DNA of 64,000 nucleotides from UBA12545 sp051024685 (lineage in GTDB: Bacteria > Bacillota > DSM-521 > Neomoorellales > Neomoorellaceae). Shown here piece after piece: positions 8,282-16,564 of the stretch (position 1 is the first letter of the stretch; each line of letters opens with the position of its first letter). Made by a program: the position numbers and the translations under genes. Under the pieces are notes generated by a model. The model had not been told where the DNA came from, searched no databases, and worked only from the letters and a program-made list of their open reading frames with translations. Location: the NCBI GenBank assembly GCA_051024685.1, contig JAZHPA010000008.1, forward strand, positions 1-64,000, given 5' to 3'.

Positions 8282-8936
8282 ACACCTAACCAGAAACCGT
8301 AAACCCTTGATTTATAAGGCCCCTTGATCTCCAAAAACAGTCATTTCTGCCCAGCAACTGTCAAATTTAGGTTCAGGAGGTCTCTGAAAAAGTCATCATA
8401 CCCAATAGGGATTGGATAGGGACCACGGCCAAATAACAAATGACACTCTGCTCGAAGGAGATAGCCGCGCTTGCTTGGCCGCCGGGACCAGCAGACGAAC
8501 TTTTTCGGCCAGGAAATTTTCTGCCGCATGATCTCAGAGGACCATCCTTTAGTTCTGCCCAGAAAAAATTGTGCGCGCTGAAGAGCCAGGTTTCTTTTAA
8601 AGAAAACAACACTCAATTGACTCTCCGAATCTGAGGAGAGTATGACTTCCCACCTCGCCAAGCCTTTAATCTGTACCTTGGACCACACGCCACAGTTCAC
8701 AGTACCCGTTTCTTGCCCTGCCGGGCTTAAGGATATAATGGCGGTCTACCTATTTACCCGGCCATAGCCAAAGACTACGAACCTTTGCTGCTTTGGCCAA
8801 CGGGCTTTGGCGCCATCCCGACCAAGGACCGATAACGGTCAGCTCGTCCAACACCTAAAGGCGCGGGGCAAAGAGGAAAATGGTGAGCAAAGATATGGTC
8901 GACTAACAAATATAATGTATACATCTCCTGGACATA
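8282..8936. other. Gene-poor stretch with no recognisable gene
   Basis: About 650 bases lie between the spoIIIA terminator and the promoter of the carboxylase unit. Short open frames exist on both strands (for example minus 8341-8700, 119 codons), but they lack family motifs and ribosome-binding sites. The base composition and broken frames look like the remains of an old gene or insertion. I could not identify it. Confidence 0.45.
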
Positions 8937-8966
8937 TTGCTTCTTCAAATTACGGTTCTATATAAT
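8937..8966 (+). promoter_or_regulatory. SigA-type promoter of the carboxylase unit
   Basis: TTGCTT (8937-8942), an 18-base spacer and TATAAT (8961-8966). Transcription from about 8973 would give a leader of about 74 bases before the TTG start at 9047. No riboswitch-like fold was recognised in that leader. Confidence 0.6.
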
Positions 8967-9046
8967 AAGGCATAGTGTACGCGCTAATCGGCGGGCCTTG
9001 TGGTTGAGGTGAAAAGAAATTTTGAAAAAAGGAGGGGGGAACCGGG

Positions 9047-10885
9047 TTGGCCGGAGTGAGGATTACCGATACTACGCTCCGCGACGGGCATCAGAGCTTG
9101 TGGGCTACGCGCATGTCCCTCCAGGATATGTTGCCCGTCCTGGAAAAGCTAGACAGCGTAGGCTACCATTCCCTGGAGGTATGGGGCGGGGCTACCTTCG
9201 ATGTCTGCCTGCGTTATTTGGATGAAGATCCGTGGGAGCGCCTGCGTACCATAAAAAAGTATGTCAAGCGTACTCCTCTCCAGATGCTCCTCCGGGGTCA
9301 ATCCCTGGTGGGCTACCAGCATTATCCGGACGATGTGGTGGCCGCCTTTATCGGCCGGGCGGTGGCCAATGGAATAGATATCATCCGCATTTTTGACGCC
9401 CTGAATGACCTGCGCAACATGGAAATACCTATTCGAGTGGCCAAGAAGGAAGGTGCCCACGTCCAGGGCACGGTGGTGTACACCATTAGCCCCGTTCACA
9501 CTACAGAACATTACTTGCAGGTGGCCCGGGATCTGGAAGGCATGGGGGTAGACTCCATATGCATAAAAGATATGGCCGGGCTGCTGACGCCCTTTGCGGC
9601 CTACGAGTTGGTGAAGTTGTTCAAGGAAAACCTAAAGGTGCCCGTCCAGCTCCACAGCCATTATATTGGTGGCTTGGCCTTGGGCGCTTATTTGGAGGCG
9701 GCGCGGGCCGGGGTGGACGTAGTGGATACGGCCTCGGTACCCCTGGCCTTCGGTGCTTCCCAGCCGCCGGTGGAGACCATCGTCAGGGCTCTGGCCGGAA
9801 CACCCTATGATACCGGCCTGGACCTCCACCTACTTTTTGAGATAGCCAAGTACTTTGATGACTTACGCCGGGAGCTGGGCTATGAGCGGGGAGTAACCCG
9901 TATAACCGATATGTGGGTTTTTGAACACCAGGTACCCGGGGGGATGATATCTAACCTAGTAAACCAGCTCAAGGAACAGAAGGCAGCCCACCGGATCAAT
10001 GAGGTGTTGGAGGAGATACCCCGGGTCCGGGCCGAACTGGGATACCCTCCTCTAGTCACTCCCACCAGCCAGATTGTGGGCATCCAGGCAGTGCTGAACG
10101 TACTGCTGGGCCAGAGGTATAAAGTGGTACCTGAAGAGGTTAAGAATTATGTAAGGGGTCTCTACGGCCGCCCGCCGGCGCCCATCAGTGAGGAGATAAA
10201 GCGCCAAGTCATCGGCGAGGAAGAACCTGTGAAGGGCCGGCCTGCAGATTACCTGGAACCTCGCATGGAAGAGGCGCGCCGGGAAATTGGGGATCTGGCC
10301 AAGAGCGAAGAAGATGTAATTTCTTATGCCCTGTTTCCTCAGGTGGCCCGCAAGTTTTTGGAGAACAGGCGGGCAGGGAAGCTTAACCCTGGACGACGTA
10401 CGTCGCTCCAAGGGGTTAAGGCCAAAAAGGAGGTGAAAGCCGGCATGGACTTAAAGGAGATTACCCAGCTTATTAAGGCCCTGGAAGAAACCGGGGTGAC
10501 CGAGCTCAACTTGGAAAGCGAAGGAGTTAAGGTCAGCATAAAGAGAGGTATGGTGAGCTGGCAGTCAGGAGTAGAGGCTGTCTCCCCTCCGACGCCGGAG
10601 ACTACTTCTTCACCCCCGAAAGAAGATAAAGCGCCTGTTGCTGAAGTTATCGAGGTGCGGGCGCCTATGGTAGGCACCTTTTATCGGGCGCCGGCCCCGG
10701 ATGCGCCGCCCTTTGTGGAGATAGGTACCCGAGTCAAGCCGGGCCAGACCCTATGTATTATCGAGGCCATGAAACTAATGAATGAAATTACGGCGGATGC
10801 TCCGGGCCGGGTGATAGAAATACTGGTGGAAAACGGACAGCCGGTGGAATACGGGCAGATTCTTTTCCGTTTGGCAAAGGAGTAG
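9047..10885 (+). CDS. PycB/OadA-type carboxyltransferase fused to an AccB-like biotin carrier
   Basis: The enzyme part (residues 1 to about 455) is the carboxyltransferase TIM barrel and PYC/OADA domain of pyruvate carboxylase subunit B or oxaloacetate decarboxylase alpha. It has DTTLRDGHQSLWATR, a metal-binding HSHYIGG and IKDMAGLLTP. From residue 467 (MDLKEITQLIKALEETG) the sequence is instead that of AccB, the acetyl-CoA carboxylase carrier. It has a Pro/Thr/Ser linker, APMVGTFYRAPAPDAPPF and the biotinyl site EAMKLMNE. The TTG at 9047 follows AGGAGGGGGG. accC follows with no gap, so the pair could form a two-subunit pyruvate carboxylase. Supply of carrier to acetyl-CoA carboxylase is also possible; see the internal start. 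Confidence 0.88.
   Translation: MAGVRITDTTLRDGHQSLWATRMSLQDMLPVLEKLDSVGYHSLEVWGGATFDVCLRYLDEDPWERLRTIKKYVKRTPLQMLLRGQSLVGYQHYPDDVVAAFIGRAVANGIDIIRIFDALNDLRNMEIPIRVAKKEGAHVQGTVVYTISPVHTTEHYLQVARDLEGMGVDSICIKDMAGLLTPFAAYELVKLFKENLKVPVQLHSHYIGGLALGAYLEAARAGVDVVDTASVPLAFGASQPPVETIVRALAGTPYDTGLDLHLLFEIAKYFDDLRRELGYERGVTRITDMWVFEHQVPGGMISNLVNQLKEQKAAHRINEVLEEIPRVRAELGYPPLVTPTSQIVGIQAVLNVLLGQRYKVVPEEVKNYVRGLYGRPPAPISEEIKRQVIGEEEPVKGRPADYLEPRMEEARREIGDLAKSEEDVISYALFPQVARKFLENRRAGKLNPGRRTSLQGVKAKKEVKAGMDLKEITQLIKALEETGVTELNLESEGVKVSIKRGMVSWQSGVEAVSPPTPETTSSPPKEDKAPVAEVIEVRAPMVGTFYRAPAPDAPPFVEIGTRVKPGQTLCIIEAMKLMNEITADAPGRVIEILVENGQPVEYGQILFRLAKE
10429..10447 (+). promoter_or_regulatory. Possible internal ribosome-binding site and start for a free AccB-like carrier
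   Basis: GGAGG at 10429-10433, in an AAAAAGGAGGTGA context, lies 11 bases before the in-frame ATG at 10445. That ATG is exactly the first residue of the AccB homology. Initiation there would give a separate 146-residue biotin carrier from within the fusion gene. Spacing is slightly long, so this is a suggestion. Confidence 0.4.
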
Positions 10886-12238
10886 TTGCCGGTGTTTAAG
10901 AAGGTTTTAATTGCTAACCGGGGGGAAATCGCAGTCCGTATTATCCGCGCCTGCCGGGAGCTAGAAATAGAGACGGTCGCCGTCTTTTCGGAAGCCGATA
11001 GAGACTCCCTTCACGTTAAGTTGGCAGACGAAGCCGTCTGCATTGGCCCCCCGCCGGCCGGTCGCAGCTACCTAAATATCCCCAATATCATCGCCGCTGC
11101 CCAGGTAACGGAGGTAGACGCCATCCACCCCGGTTATGGCTTTCTGGCGGAGAACGCCTACTTTGCCGAAATGTGCGCCACTTCCGGTTTAACCTTCATA
11201 GGGCCTTCGCCACGGGCCATCCAGCTTATGGGGGATAAGGCAAAGGCCAGGAGCACGATGCTCGAGGCTGGTGTACCGGTAGTGCCGGGGTCCGAAGGGG
11301 TGGTCGAAGATGTAGAGCATGCCTTGGCCGTAGCCAGGGAGATCGGCTATCCTGTTCTGGTGAAGGCGGCGGCAGGGGGCGGCGGCCGGGGCATGCGGGT
11401 GGCCCAGAACCCGGCCGAATTGCGCCAGGCAGTACAGATGGCCCGCCAGGAAGCGGAGGCAGCCTTCGGCAACGCTCAAATTTACCTGGAAAAGTACATT
11501 GAAGAACCCCGGCATATTGAATTCCAGGTTTTGGGCGACACCCACGGCCATATCATCCACCTGGGGGAAAGGGATTGTTCCCTCCAACGCCGGCACCAGA
11601 AGGTCCTGGAAGAAGCGCCTTCCACTGCCCTGACTCCCGAGTTGCGTCGGGAAATGGGTGAGGTAGCCATCAAGGCCGCAGCCGCAGTGGAATACTTTAG
11701 TGCCGGTACGGTTGAATTCCTTCTGGACAAATACGGCAACTACTATTTCATTGAAATGAACACCCGCATTCAGGTGGAACACCCTGTTACGGAGCAAGTT
11801 ACGGGAATAGATCTAGTGAAGGAACAGATTCTCATTGCCGCGGGGGAAAAGCTATCGTACCGGCAGGCGGATATTCAAATACGGGGCCATGCCCTGGAGT
11901 GCCGTATTAATGCCGAAGACCCGGCCCATAATTTCCGACCCACCCCCGGCCGTGTCCAGAGGTTTCACCCGCCGGGAGGATTCGGGGTAAGAGTGGACAC
12001 CGCCCTGTACCCCGGGTATGAGATACCGCCGTATTATGATTCCCTCATAGCCAAGGTGATTGCTTGGGCGCCCAGCCGGGCCGAAGCTATTGCGAGGATG
12101 CGCGGCGCCTTGCAGGAGATGGTCATCGAAGGGGTCACGACCACTATTCCCTTTCACCTAAAAATTATGGACAACGCCTTCTTCCGGCGCGGGGAAGTCT
12201 ACACTAACTTCATTCAGCGCCGTCTTCTCGGTGGCTAG
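10886..12238 (+). CDS. accC: Biotin carboxylase subunit
   Basis: It carboxylates the biotin of the carrier domain using ATP and bicarbonate. The 450-residue product is full length for AccC. It has the ATP-grasp fold with KAAAGGGGRGMRV, ERDCSLQRRHQKVLEEAPS, EMNTRIQVEHPVTE and a C-terminal biotin carboxylase domain with FRPTPGRVQRFHPPGG. The TTG start directly follows the stop of the carrier fusion. Next to a PycB-like carboxyltransferase it most likely acts in pyruvate carboxylation. Homologues also serve acetyl-CoA carboxylase, and the sequence alone does not decide. Confidence 0.93.
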   Translation: MPVFKKVLIANRGEIAVRIIRACRELEIETVAVFSEADRDSLHVKLADEAVCIGPPPAGRSYLNIPNIIAAAQVTEVDAIHPGYGFLAENAYFAEMCATSGLTFIGPSPRAIQLMGDKAKARSTMLEAGVPVVPGSEGVVEDVEHALAVAREIGYPVLVKAAAGGGGRGMRVAQNPAELRQAVQMARQEAEAAFGNAQIYLEKYIEEPRHIEFQVLGDTHGHIIHLGERDCSLQRRHQKVLEEAPSTALTPELRREMGEVAIKAAAAVEYFSAGTVEFLLDKYGNYYFIEMNTRIQVEHPVTEQVTGIDLVKEQILIAAGEKLSYRQADIQIRGHALECRINAEDPAHNFRPTPGRVQRFHPPGGFGVRVDTALYPGYEIPPYYDSLIAKVIAWAPSRAEAIARMRGALQEMVIEGVTTTIPFHLKIMDNAFFRRGEVYTNFIQRRLLGG

Positions 12239-12273
12239 GGAGTGGACCGGTGTGCCGGCAGATGGCCTCTATC

Positions 12274-12364
12274 CCTTGAGAAGCGGGACGGTACGATCTT
12301 GTCCGGCGCGAGTTTCCTGAGCGCAGGCCGAACAGGCTTGGGCTCAAAACAGGGGACAACTCAG
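12274..12364 (+). repeat. Intergenic repeat copy 2, upstream of the asp23 gene
   Basis: This is a divergent member of the repeat family seen at 1-89 and 16475-16564. It shares CCTTGAG at the 5' end, a GTCCGGCGCGAG block, then GAACAGGCTTGGGCTCAAAAC and a GGGGACAACTCAG end. It ends 13 bases before the -35 of the following promoter. Confidence 0.55.
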
Positions 12365-12376
12365 GGCTGAAAATCG

Positions 12377-12405
12377 TTGTGGAGGGTTGGGCCCTTTGGT
12401 ATAAT
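12377..12405 (+). promoter_or_regulatory. SigA-type promoter of the asp23-amaP cluster
   Basis: TTGTGG (12377-12382), 17 bases, TATAAT (12400-12405). Start of transcription would be near 12412, 28 bases before the ATG. Confidence 0.6.
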
Positions 12406-12439
12406 ATAGAAAACAGGCGAAGGCGAGGTGTAGCGTAAT

Positions 12440-12847
12440 ATGGAAACAAAGCCCCTGGCAGCTCCCGAGGTAGCGACGGAACTGGGATCCATCAGGATTG
12501 CCGATGAAGTGGTGGCCATCATCGCCGGGCTGGCGGCGACCGAGGTAGAGGGCGTAGCCGGCATGAGCGGCGGTATAGCCGGCGGAATAGCTGAAATGCT
12601 GGGCCGTAAGAACCTCTCGAAAGGCGTCAAGGTAGAAGTAGGAGAAAAGGAAGCGGCGGTAGATATTTTCGTAATTGTCGAGTACGGGGTGCGCATCCCG
12701 GAGGTAGCCGTGGAAATCCAGGATAAGGTTAAGCGAGCCATCGAAAGTATGACGGGCTTGAAGGTAGTAGAGGTCAATGTGCACGTCCAGGGAGTAGCCT
12801 TCCAGCAGGAGAAGGCTGCGGAAGAAGAGCCGGGGCGGGTGCGTTAA
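12440..12847 (+). CDS. Asp23/Gls24 family envelope stress protein
   Basis: The 135-residue protein has the full Asp23 domain: GSIRIADEVVAIIAGLAATE, a GVAGMSGG turn, VEVGEKEAAVDIFVIVEYG and a C-terminal KVVEVNVHVQGV. Asp23 proteins are abundant cytoplasmic proteins that polymerise under the membrane through AmaP and respond to cell-envelope stress. It starts with ATG after GGCGAGGTG. The two genes that follow encode the expected membrane partners. Confidence 0.92.
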   Translation: METKPLAAPEVATELGSIRIADEVVAIIAGLAATEVEGVAGMSGGIAGGIAEMLGRKNLSKGVKVEVGEKEAAVDIFVIVEYGVRIPEVAVEIQDKVKRAIESMTGLKVVEVNVHVQGVAFQQEKAAEEEPGRVR

Positions 12848-12863
12848 GGAGGCGGTTGGGCTA

Positions 12864-13406
12864 GTGCCATTGTACGAACGGGTGCTTCTCGCCCTTTACT
12901 CTTTGATAATCGCTGCCTTAACCCTCGCCCTGGTAGGCATCAGCGCAGGTTGGAGTATGCCCCTTGATTTATATGAGCTTAGTCTCACAAGGCTGGACTA
13001 CCGCGTGGTCGGCGGTGTAGCCGCGGCAGTCATGTTTTTCCTTTCGTTGCGGTTTTTTGTGGTCAGCCTGCAGACGAAGACGCCTAAAATAGAACAGGCT
13101 CTAATTCACCAGGGTGAGGCTGGGGAAGTAACAATTTCCCTGCCTGCTTTGGAAAATTTGGTAGTCCGTGCGGCGCGCCAGGTAAAAGGTATCCGGGAGG
13201 TAAAGCCGCGCCTTAAAATTTTGCCTGAAGGTGTTACGGTGACGTTGGAAGTGCATGTCCTCCCTGACCAGAACCTGCCCAACATGGCCCAGAACCTGCA
13301 GGAAACGGTGCGGAACTATATAACGGATGTAACCGGCTTGGAGAGTCCGGAAGTGCGCATCTTAATTAACGGGGTCTGGCAGGAAGGCATTAGGCGGGTG
13401 GAGTAG
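12864..13406 (+). CDS. amaP: Membrane anchor protein AmaP
   Basis: The 180-residue product has two N-terminal membrane segments (VLLALYSLIIAALTLALVG and VVGGVAAAVMFFLSLRFFVV) and a cytoplasmic Asp23-like domain (about 75-175). AmaP recruits Asp23 to the membrane in Staphylococcus. It starts with GTG at 12864 after AAGGAGG. It sits between the Asp23 gene and the DUF2273 gene, the usual order. Confidence 0.9.
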   Translation: MPLYERVLLALYSLIIAALTLALVGISAGWSMPLDLYELSLTRLDYRVVGGVAAAVMFFLSLRFFVVSLQTKTPKIEQALIHQGEAGEVTISLPALENLVVRAARQVKGIREVKPRLKILPEGVTVTLEVHVLPDQNLPNMAQNLQETVRNYITDVTGLESPEVRILINGVWQEGIRRVE

Positions 13407-13421
13407 CGGGGTGGAGCCGGA

Positions 13422-13643
13422 TTGGATAGGGAGTCGTTGTTGAGAATGTACCACCAACACCGCGGCAAGGTCTGGGGCGTCGCGCTGGGCTTGCTCTTCG
13501 GGCTGAGCGTAGCGTTACTGGGCGTGGGGAGAACCCTTTTTATTGCCTTATGTATAGCCCTTGGTTATTTTATCGGCCGCCGCATTGATAAGGGTGAAGA
13601 TTTGGCCGACTGGTGGGAACGCTTCTTTGGCAGGCGCTGGTAG
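13422..13643 (+). CDS. DUF2273 small membrane protein
   Basis: This 73-residue protein has one or two membrane segments (VWGVALGLLFGLSVALLGVG and LFIALCIALGYFIG), followed by RRIDKGEDLADWWERFF. It is the standard third member of asp23-amaP clusters, probably part of the envelope-stress complex. It starts with TTG and ends at the first base before a nusB reading-frame ATG. Confidence 0.88.
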   Translation: MDRESLLRMYHQHRGKVWGVALGLLFGLSVALLGVGRTLFIALCIALGYFIGRRIDKGEDLADWWERFFGRRW

Positions 13644-13661
13644 ATGGGGAGGAGGCCCCAA

Positions 13662-14099
13662 GTGAGCAGAAGAAAGGCGAGGACGGCTGCTTTGCAGGTG
13701 CTGTTTGCCCTTGATGTGGGCCGTACTCCGGAAGAGATGGCCCTCAGCCACGTTATGGAAGAGAATGAATTGCCGCCTTCCGATGCGGCCTTCACCCGGG
13801 CCTTGGTCTCCGGAGTGTTGCAAAACCGGAAACAGCTGGATAATCTCCTGGCGAAATACGCTATTGGGTGGGAAGTTGAGCGTATGCCTGCGGTGGACCG
13901 GAATATTCTTCGCCTGGGACTGTATGAACTTCTCTATTTGCGCGAAGAGATCCCGGCTTCGGTGTCCATTAACGAAGCCATCGAGCTGGCTAAAGCCTTT
14001 AGCGATGAAGAGGCCGGACCCTTTATTAACGGTGTGCTCGACAGCATCCGCCGGGATTTGGACACAGGGAAGGTAGACGACGAAGCCACTGGGGGATAG
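13662..14099 (+). CDS. nusB: Transcription antitermination factor NusB
   Basis: NusB binds boxA with NusE (S10) and promotes antitermination in rRNA transcription. The 145-residue all-helical protein has SRRKARTAALQVLFALDV at the N-terminus, ALVSGVLQNRKQLDNLL, the PAVDRNILRLGLYELLY signature and FINGVLDSI at the C-terminus. An in-frame ATG at 13644 exists, but GGAGGAGG at 13649-13655 is correctly spaced for the GTG at 13662, which also matches the family N-terminus. It is probably co-transcribed with the Asp23 cluster. Confidence 0.93.
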   Translation: MSRRKARTAALQVLFALDVGRTPEEMALSHVMEENELPPSDAAFTRALVSGVLQNRKQLDNLLAKYAIGWEVERMPAVDRNILRLGLYELLYLREEIPASVSINEAIELAKAFSDEEAGPFINGVLDSIRRDLDTGKVDDEATGG

Positions 14100-14104
14100 C
14101 TTTA

Positions 14105-15058
14105 ATGGCCGTATTGGGGATAGATACAAGCTGCTATACCACTTCTGTGGCTTTGGTGGATGAAAAAAAGAAACTGCTGTTTGAACACCGCCAGCTGTTA
14201 CGGGTACCCGAGGGGGAATGCGGCCTGCAACAGTCCATGGCGGTGTTTCAGCATATAAACAACTTGCCGGCAATCATAGAACGAGCCTTTAAAGCCGTAC
14301 CGCCCGGCCGCATCAAGGGAGTGGCTGCTACAGCTAAACCGCGGCCGGTGGCCGGGTCCTATATGCCCGTGTTCGTAGTCGCTTCCGGTCAGGGCCGGGT
14401 TCTGGCTGCCGGTCTGGGCGTGCCCTTTTGGCCCACCAGCCACCAGGAAGGCCATCTGCGGGCAGGTCTCTGGTCCGCCGGCTGGAATCCCCAGGGCCCC
14501 TTCATTGCCGTCCACCTGTCCGGCGGCACCTCGGAAGTCTTACTGGTGACCCCCCAGAAGGGGGCCTTTGCCATTGAACGGGTGGGCGGTACCACCGACC
14601 TGCATGCCGGCCAGTTGGTGGATCGGGTAGGCGTAATGCTGGGCTTACCCTTTCCTGCCGGTCCCCACCTGGAACGCCTGGCCCGGGAGGCCGGGCCGGA
14701 CGATAAGACCGTTAACCTGCCTTCCGCGGTAAAGGGATATGATTTCAGCTTTTCCGGGCCTGCTTCCCATGCGGAACGCCTCGTCCGGCAGGGAGCGCCG
14801 CCAGCATCCGTGGCCCGGGCTGTGGAAAGGTGCATTGCCAATACCTTGGAGAAAGTGTTGAGGCCCCTGGTAGAAGAAACCGGCTGCCGGGATATTTTAA
14901 TTGTCGGAGGAGTAGCTGCCAACCAGTTCTTAAGGGAGCGGCTGCGCCACCGCCTGGAACACAGGGCCGTGGGGAGCAGGCTACATTTTGCTGTTGCAGA
15001 ATACAGTACGGATAACGCCGTAGGAGTGGCCCTCTTAGGTCTAGAGGGCTTGAGTTAG
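14105..15058 (+). CDS. TsaD/Kae1-like paralogue (M22 family)
   Basis: The 317-residue protein has the ASKHA fold of the Kae1/TsaD family: GIDTSCYTTSVALVD at the N-terminus, the metal-binding SHQEGHLRAG (HxxxH), VHLSGGTSEVLLV and DILIVGGVAANQFLRERL. The tRNA t6A enzyme TsaD is normally encoded elsewhere with a longer, more conserved sequence. This one belongs to the shorter paralogue group that travels with nusB in Clostridia. Its substrate is unknown. It ends inside the convergent exporter gene, with an 18-base overlap of the two 3' ends. Confidence 0.85.
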   Translation: MAVLGIDTSCYTTSVALVDEKKKLLFEHRQLLRVPEGECGLQQSMAVFQHINNLPAIIERAFKAVPPGRIKGVAATAKPRPVAGSYMPVFVVASGQGRVLAAGLGVPFWPTSHQEGHLRAGLWSAGWNPQGPFIAVHLSGGTSEVLLVTPQKGAFAIERVGGTTDLHAGQLVDRVGVMLGLPFPAGPHLERLAREAGPDDKTVNLPSAVKGYDFSFSGPASHAERLVRQGAPPASVARAVERCIANTLEKVLRPLVEETGCRDILIVGGVAANQFLRERLRHRLEHRAVGSRLHFAVAEYSTDNAVGVALLGLEGLS

Positions 15059-16234
15059 CCTCTTCTGACGGGCATCATCCGGCAGAAACAGCGTCAGCAC
15101 GAAGCCCAGGGCGGGTATTAAAGCCATAGAGGTCAGAGCCGTAGGTACCCCAAAGGCGTCCGCTACGGTTCCCATGATAACCAGGCCTATACCGCCCGTT
15201 CCGATGGCAAAGCCCATCATTAAGCCTGAAGCCATGCCGACGTGGCCCGGCATGAGGTTTTGAGCTAGAACGATGGCCGGAGCAAAGGTAGAGATCAGAG
15301 TGAAACCTCCTAAAGCTAGGAGGACGAACAGCCATGGACCCCTGGTATGGGGGAAGAGAAGAACTATGGGCACCATGATGGACAGGGACGCCAGAATCAT
15401 ATTCTTGCATCCCCATCGATCGGCTATTCTGCCGCCCACCAGGGTACCAACTGCACCAGCTACCAGAAACACGGTTAAAAGCATGCTGGAGAAGGACGGA
15501 TCGCCCTGCAAGTAATTTATATAATAAAAGGGAATGTAGTTCGTCAGGCCGGCTTGAAGCCAAGAGCGTATAACCACTATCACCAGTAATAAGAGCAGGG
15601 CCTTAAAGTTGTGGGCACTTGACGCGGAGCGCTGGTCGGGAAACCCTGCTTTTTTTTCCCGGGAATAAGGTTCGGCTACGGCCCGGTTCAAGGACGGGAG
15701 CTGGCGCCACAGCAGGAGGGAAAGTATTCCTGCCGGTATCAACAGCAGGGGAGAGGATTTGAGCCCTCCATGGGCCAGGAGCCAAGCTGCTACCACCGGC
15801 CCCAGGGCAAACCCTAAGTTGCCGCCTACCGAAAAGACGGCCATGGAGCTAGCCTGATGCTGGTCGCTCAAATAGTGGGCTGCCTTGGAGGCTTCCGGAT
15901 GATAGGCAGCCACCCCCAGGCCGCTCAGAAACACGGCAGTCACTAGGGCTAGATAAGTAGGCGCCCAACCGGCCAAAGCCATTCCCAGGGCAGCTACCCA
16001 GCACCCCGCAGGAATAAGCCAGCGGCTGGCCCGGCGGTCGGACCAGAACCCGAACAGAGGCTGGATAATAGAGGAGCTGACAAAGGACATTAAGGAAACC
16101 AGGCCGGCGGCTGTGAAGGACAGGCCCAGCAGTTCTTTGTAGATAGGTAGGAAAATGGGCAATAAACCTTGGTTGACATCGGTCATTAGATGGCCTAGGC
16201 TAAGAAGGTAGAGGAATCTTTTGTTTTTGTTCAT
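15041..16234 (-). CDS. MFS exporter similar to fosmidomycin-resistance protein Fsr
   Basis: The roughly 397-residue protein has twelve membrane segments. It begins MNKNKRFLYLLSLGHLMTDV and includes the family-typical LGHLMTDVNQGLLPIFLPIY, GFWSDRR (loop 2-3 MFS motif) and GLGVAAYHPEASKAAHYLS. These are features of the Fsr branch. The ATG at 16234 has GGAGGT seven bases upstream, and an in-frame ATG at 16249 does not. Fsr pumps fosmidomycin, an inhibitor of the non-mevalonate pathway whose first enzyme (dxs) is encoded 7 kb away. Actual substrates are unknown. Confidence 0.85.
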   Translation of the reverse strand: MNKNKRFLYLLSLGHLMTDVNQGLLPIFLPIYKELLGLSFTAAGLVSLMSFVSSSIIQPLFGFWSDRRASRWLIPAGCWVAALGMALAGWAPTYLALVTAVFLSGLGVAAYHPEASKAAHYLSDQHQASSMAVFSVGGNLGFALGPVVAAWLLAHGGLKSSPLLLIPAGILSLLLWRQLPSLNRAVAEPYSREKKAGFPDQRSASSAHNFKALLLLLVIVVIRSWLQAGLTNYIPFYYINYLQGDPSFSSMLLTVFLVAGAVGTLVGGRIADRWGCKNMILASLSIMVPIVLLFPHTRGPWLFVLLALGGFTLISTFAPAIVLAQNLMPGHVGMASGLMMGFAIGTGGIGLVIMGTVADAFGVPTALTSMALIPALGFVLTLFLPDDARQKRLTQAL

Positions 16235-16259
16235 AAAGCCGACCTCCAATCTTCACCTA

Positions 16260-16288
16260 ATATTAATCTTAATCTCTAAACAGGTCAA
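16260..16288 (-). promoter_or_regulatory. SigA-type promoter of the exporter gene
   Basis: On the minus strand, TTGACC (16288-16283), a 17-base spacer and TAATAT (16265-16260). Start of transcription is near 16253, about 19 bases before the ATG, with GGAGGT in between. This is one of the cleanest promoters in the window. Confidence 0.75.
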
Positions 16289-16301
16289 GGGAATTGCCGG
16301 C

Positions 16302-16380
16302 TGAGTTATCCCCACTTTTTGCAGGGCAGGCCTGCTTGGGCTTGGAAGCGAGCTACTAAACCTGAGCGGTAGCCAAACTT
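16302..16380 (-). repeat. Intergenic repeat copy 3, inverted, upstream of the exporter
   Basis: Read on the minus strand, this has AAGCCCAAGCAGGCCTG, then CAAAAAGTGGGGATAACTCAG. It matches the conserved 3' half of the copies at 1-89 and 16475-16564. It points toward the exporter gene and ends 14 bases before that gene's -35. With copy 4 it forms an inverted pair about 100 bases apart. Confidence 0.6.
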
Positions 16381-16474
16381 AGTGAGGCGAAAGGCGGAGG
16401 CAGGCCCGAGGCCATGGATGGCCGAGGCCGGCAACTGAGACAGGAGGTCGAATTTGCCGGGAAGCCTGCCGGAG
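16381..16474. other. Spacer between inverted repeat copies, GC-rich with hairpins
   Basis: This contains GAGGCCATGGATGGCCGAGGCCGG (a short palindrome around CCATGGATGG) and TTGCCGGGAAGCCTGCCGG. A similar TTGCCGGGAAGCC recurs just after copy 4 (16568-16580). There is no coding potential. The repeats may be longer than the cores marked here. Confidence 0.35.
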
Positions 16475-16564
16475 CCTTGAGCCAAGCGCTAGTTTGGCCC
16501 GCGAGGGAAGCCATAAGCGAGCGAAAGCCAAGCAGGCCTGGCATCAAAACTGGGGATACGTCAG
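16475..16564 (+). repeat. Intergenic repeat copy 4, upstream of nfnA
   Basis: This is the closest relative of the copy at 1-89. It contains the small palindrome GCCAAGCGCTAGTTTGGC and the conserved end ATCAAAACTGGGGATACG with TCAG. nfnA begins about 100 bases further on. The stretch between contains TTGCCG and TATGAC 18 bases apart, and a separate AATTATAAAA, so the promoter cannot be placed with certainty. Confidence 0.75.

Noticed and set aside
8341..8700. 119-codon minus-strand frame in the gene-poor stretch
   Set aside because: No recognised motif; a second unrelated frame covers the same DNA. I considered a transposase remnant but found no DDE motif or terminal repeats.
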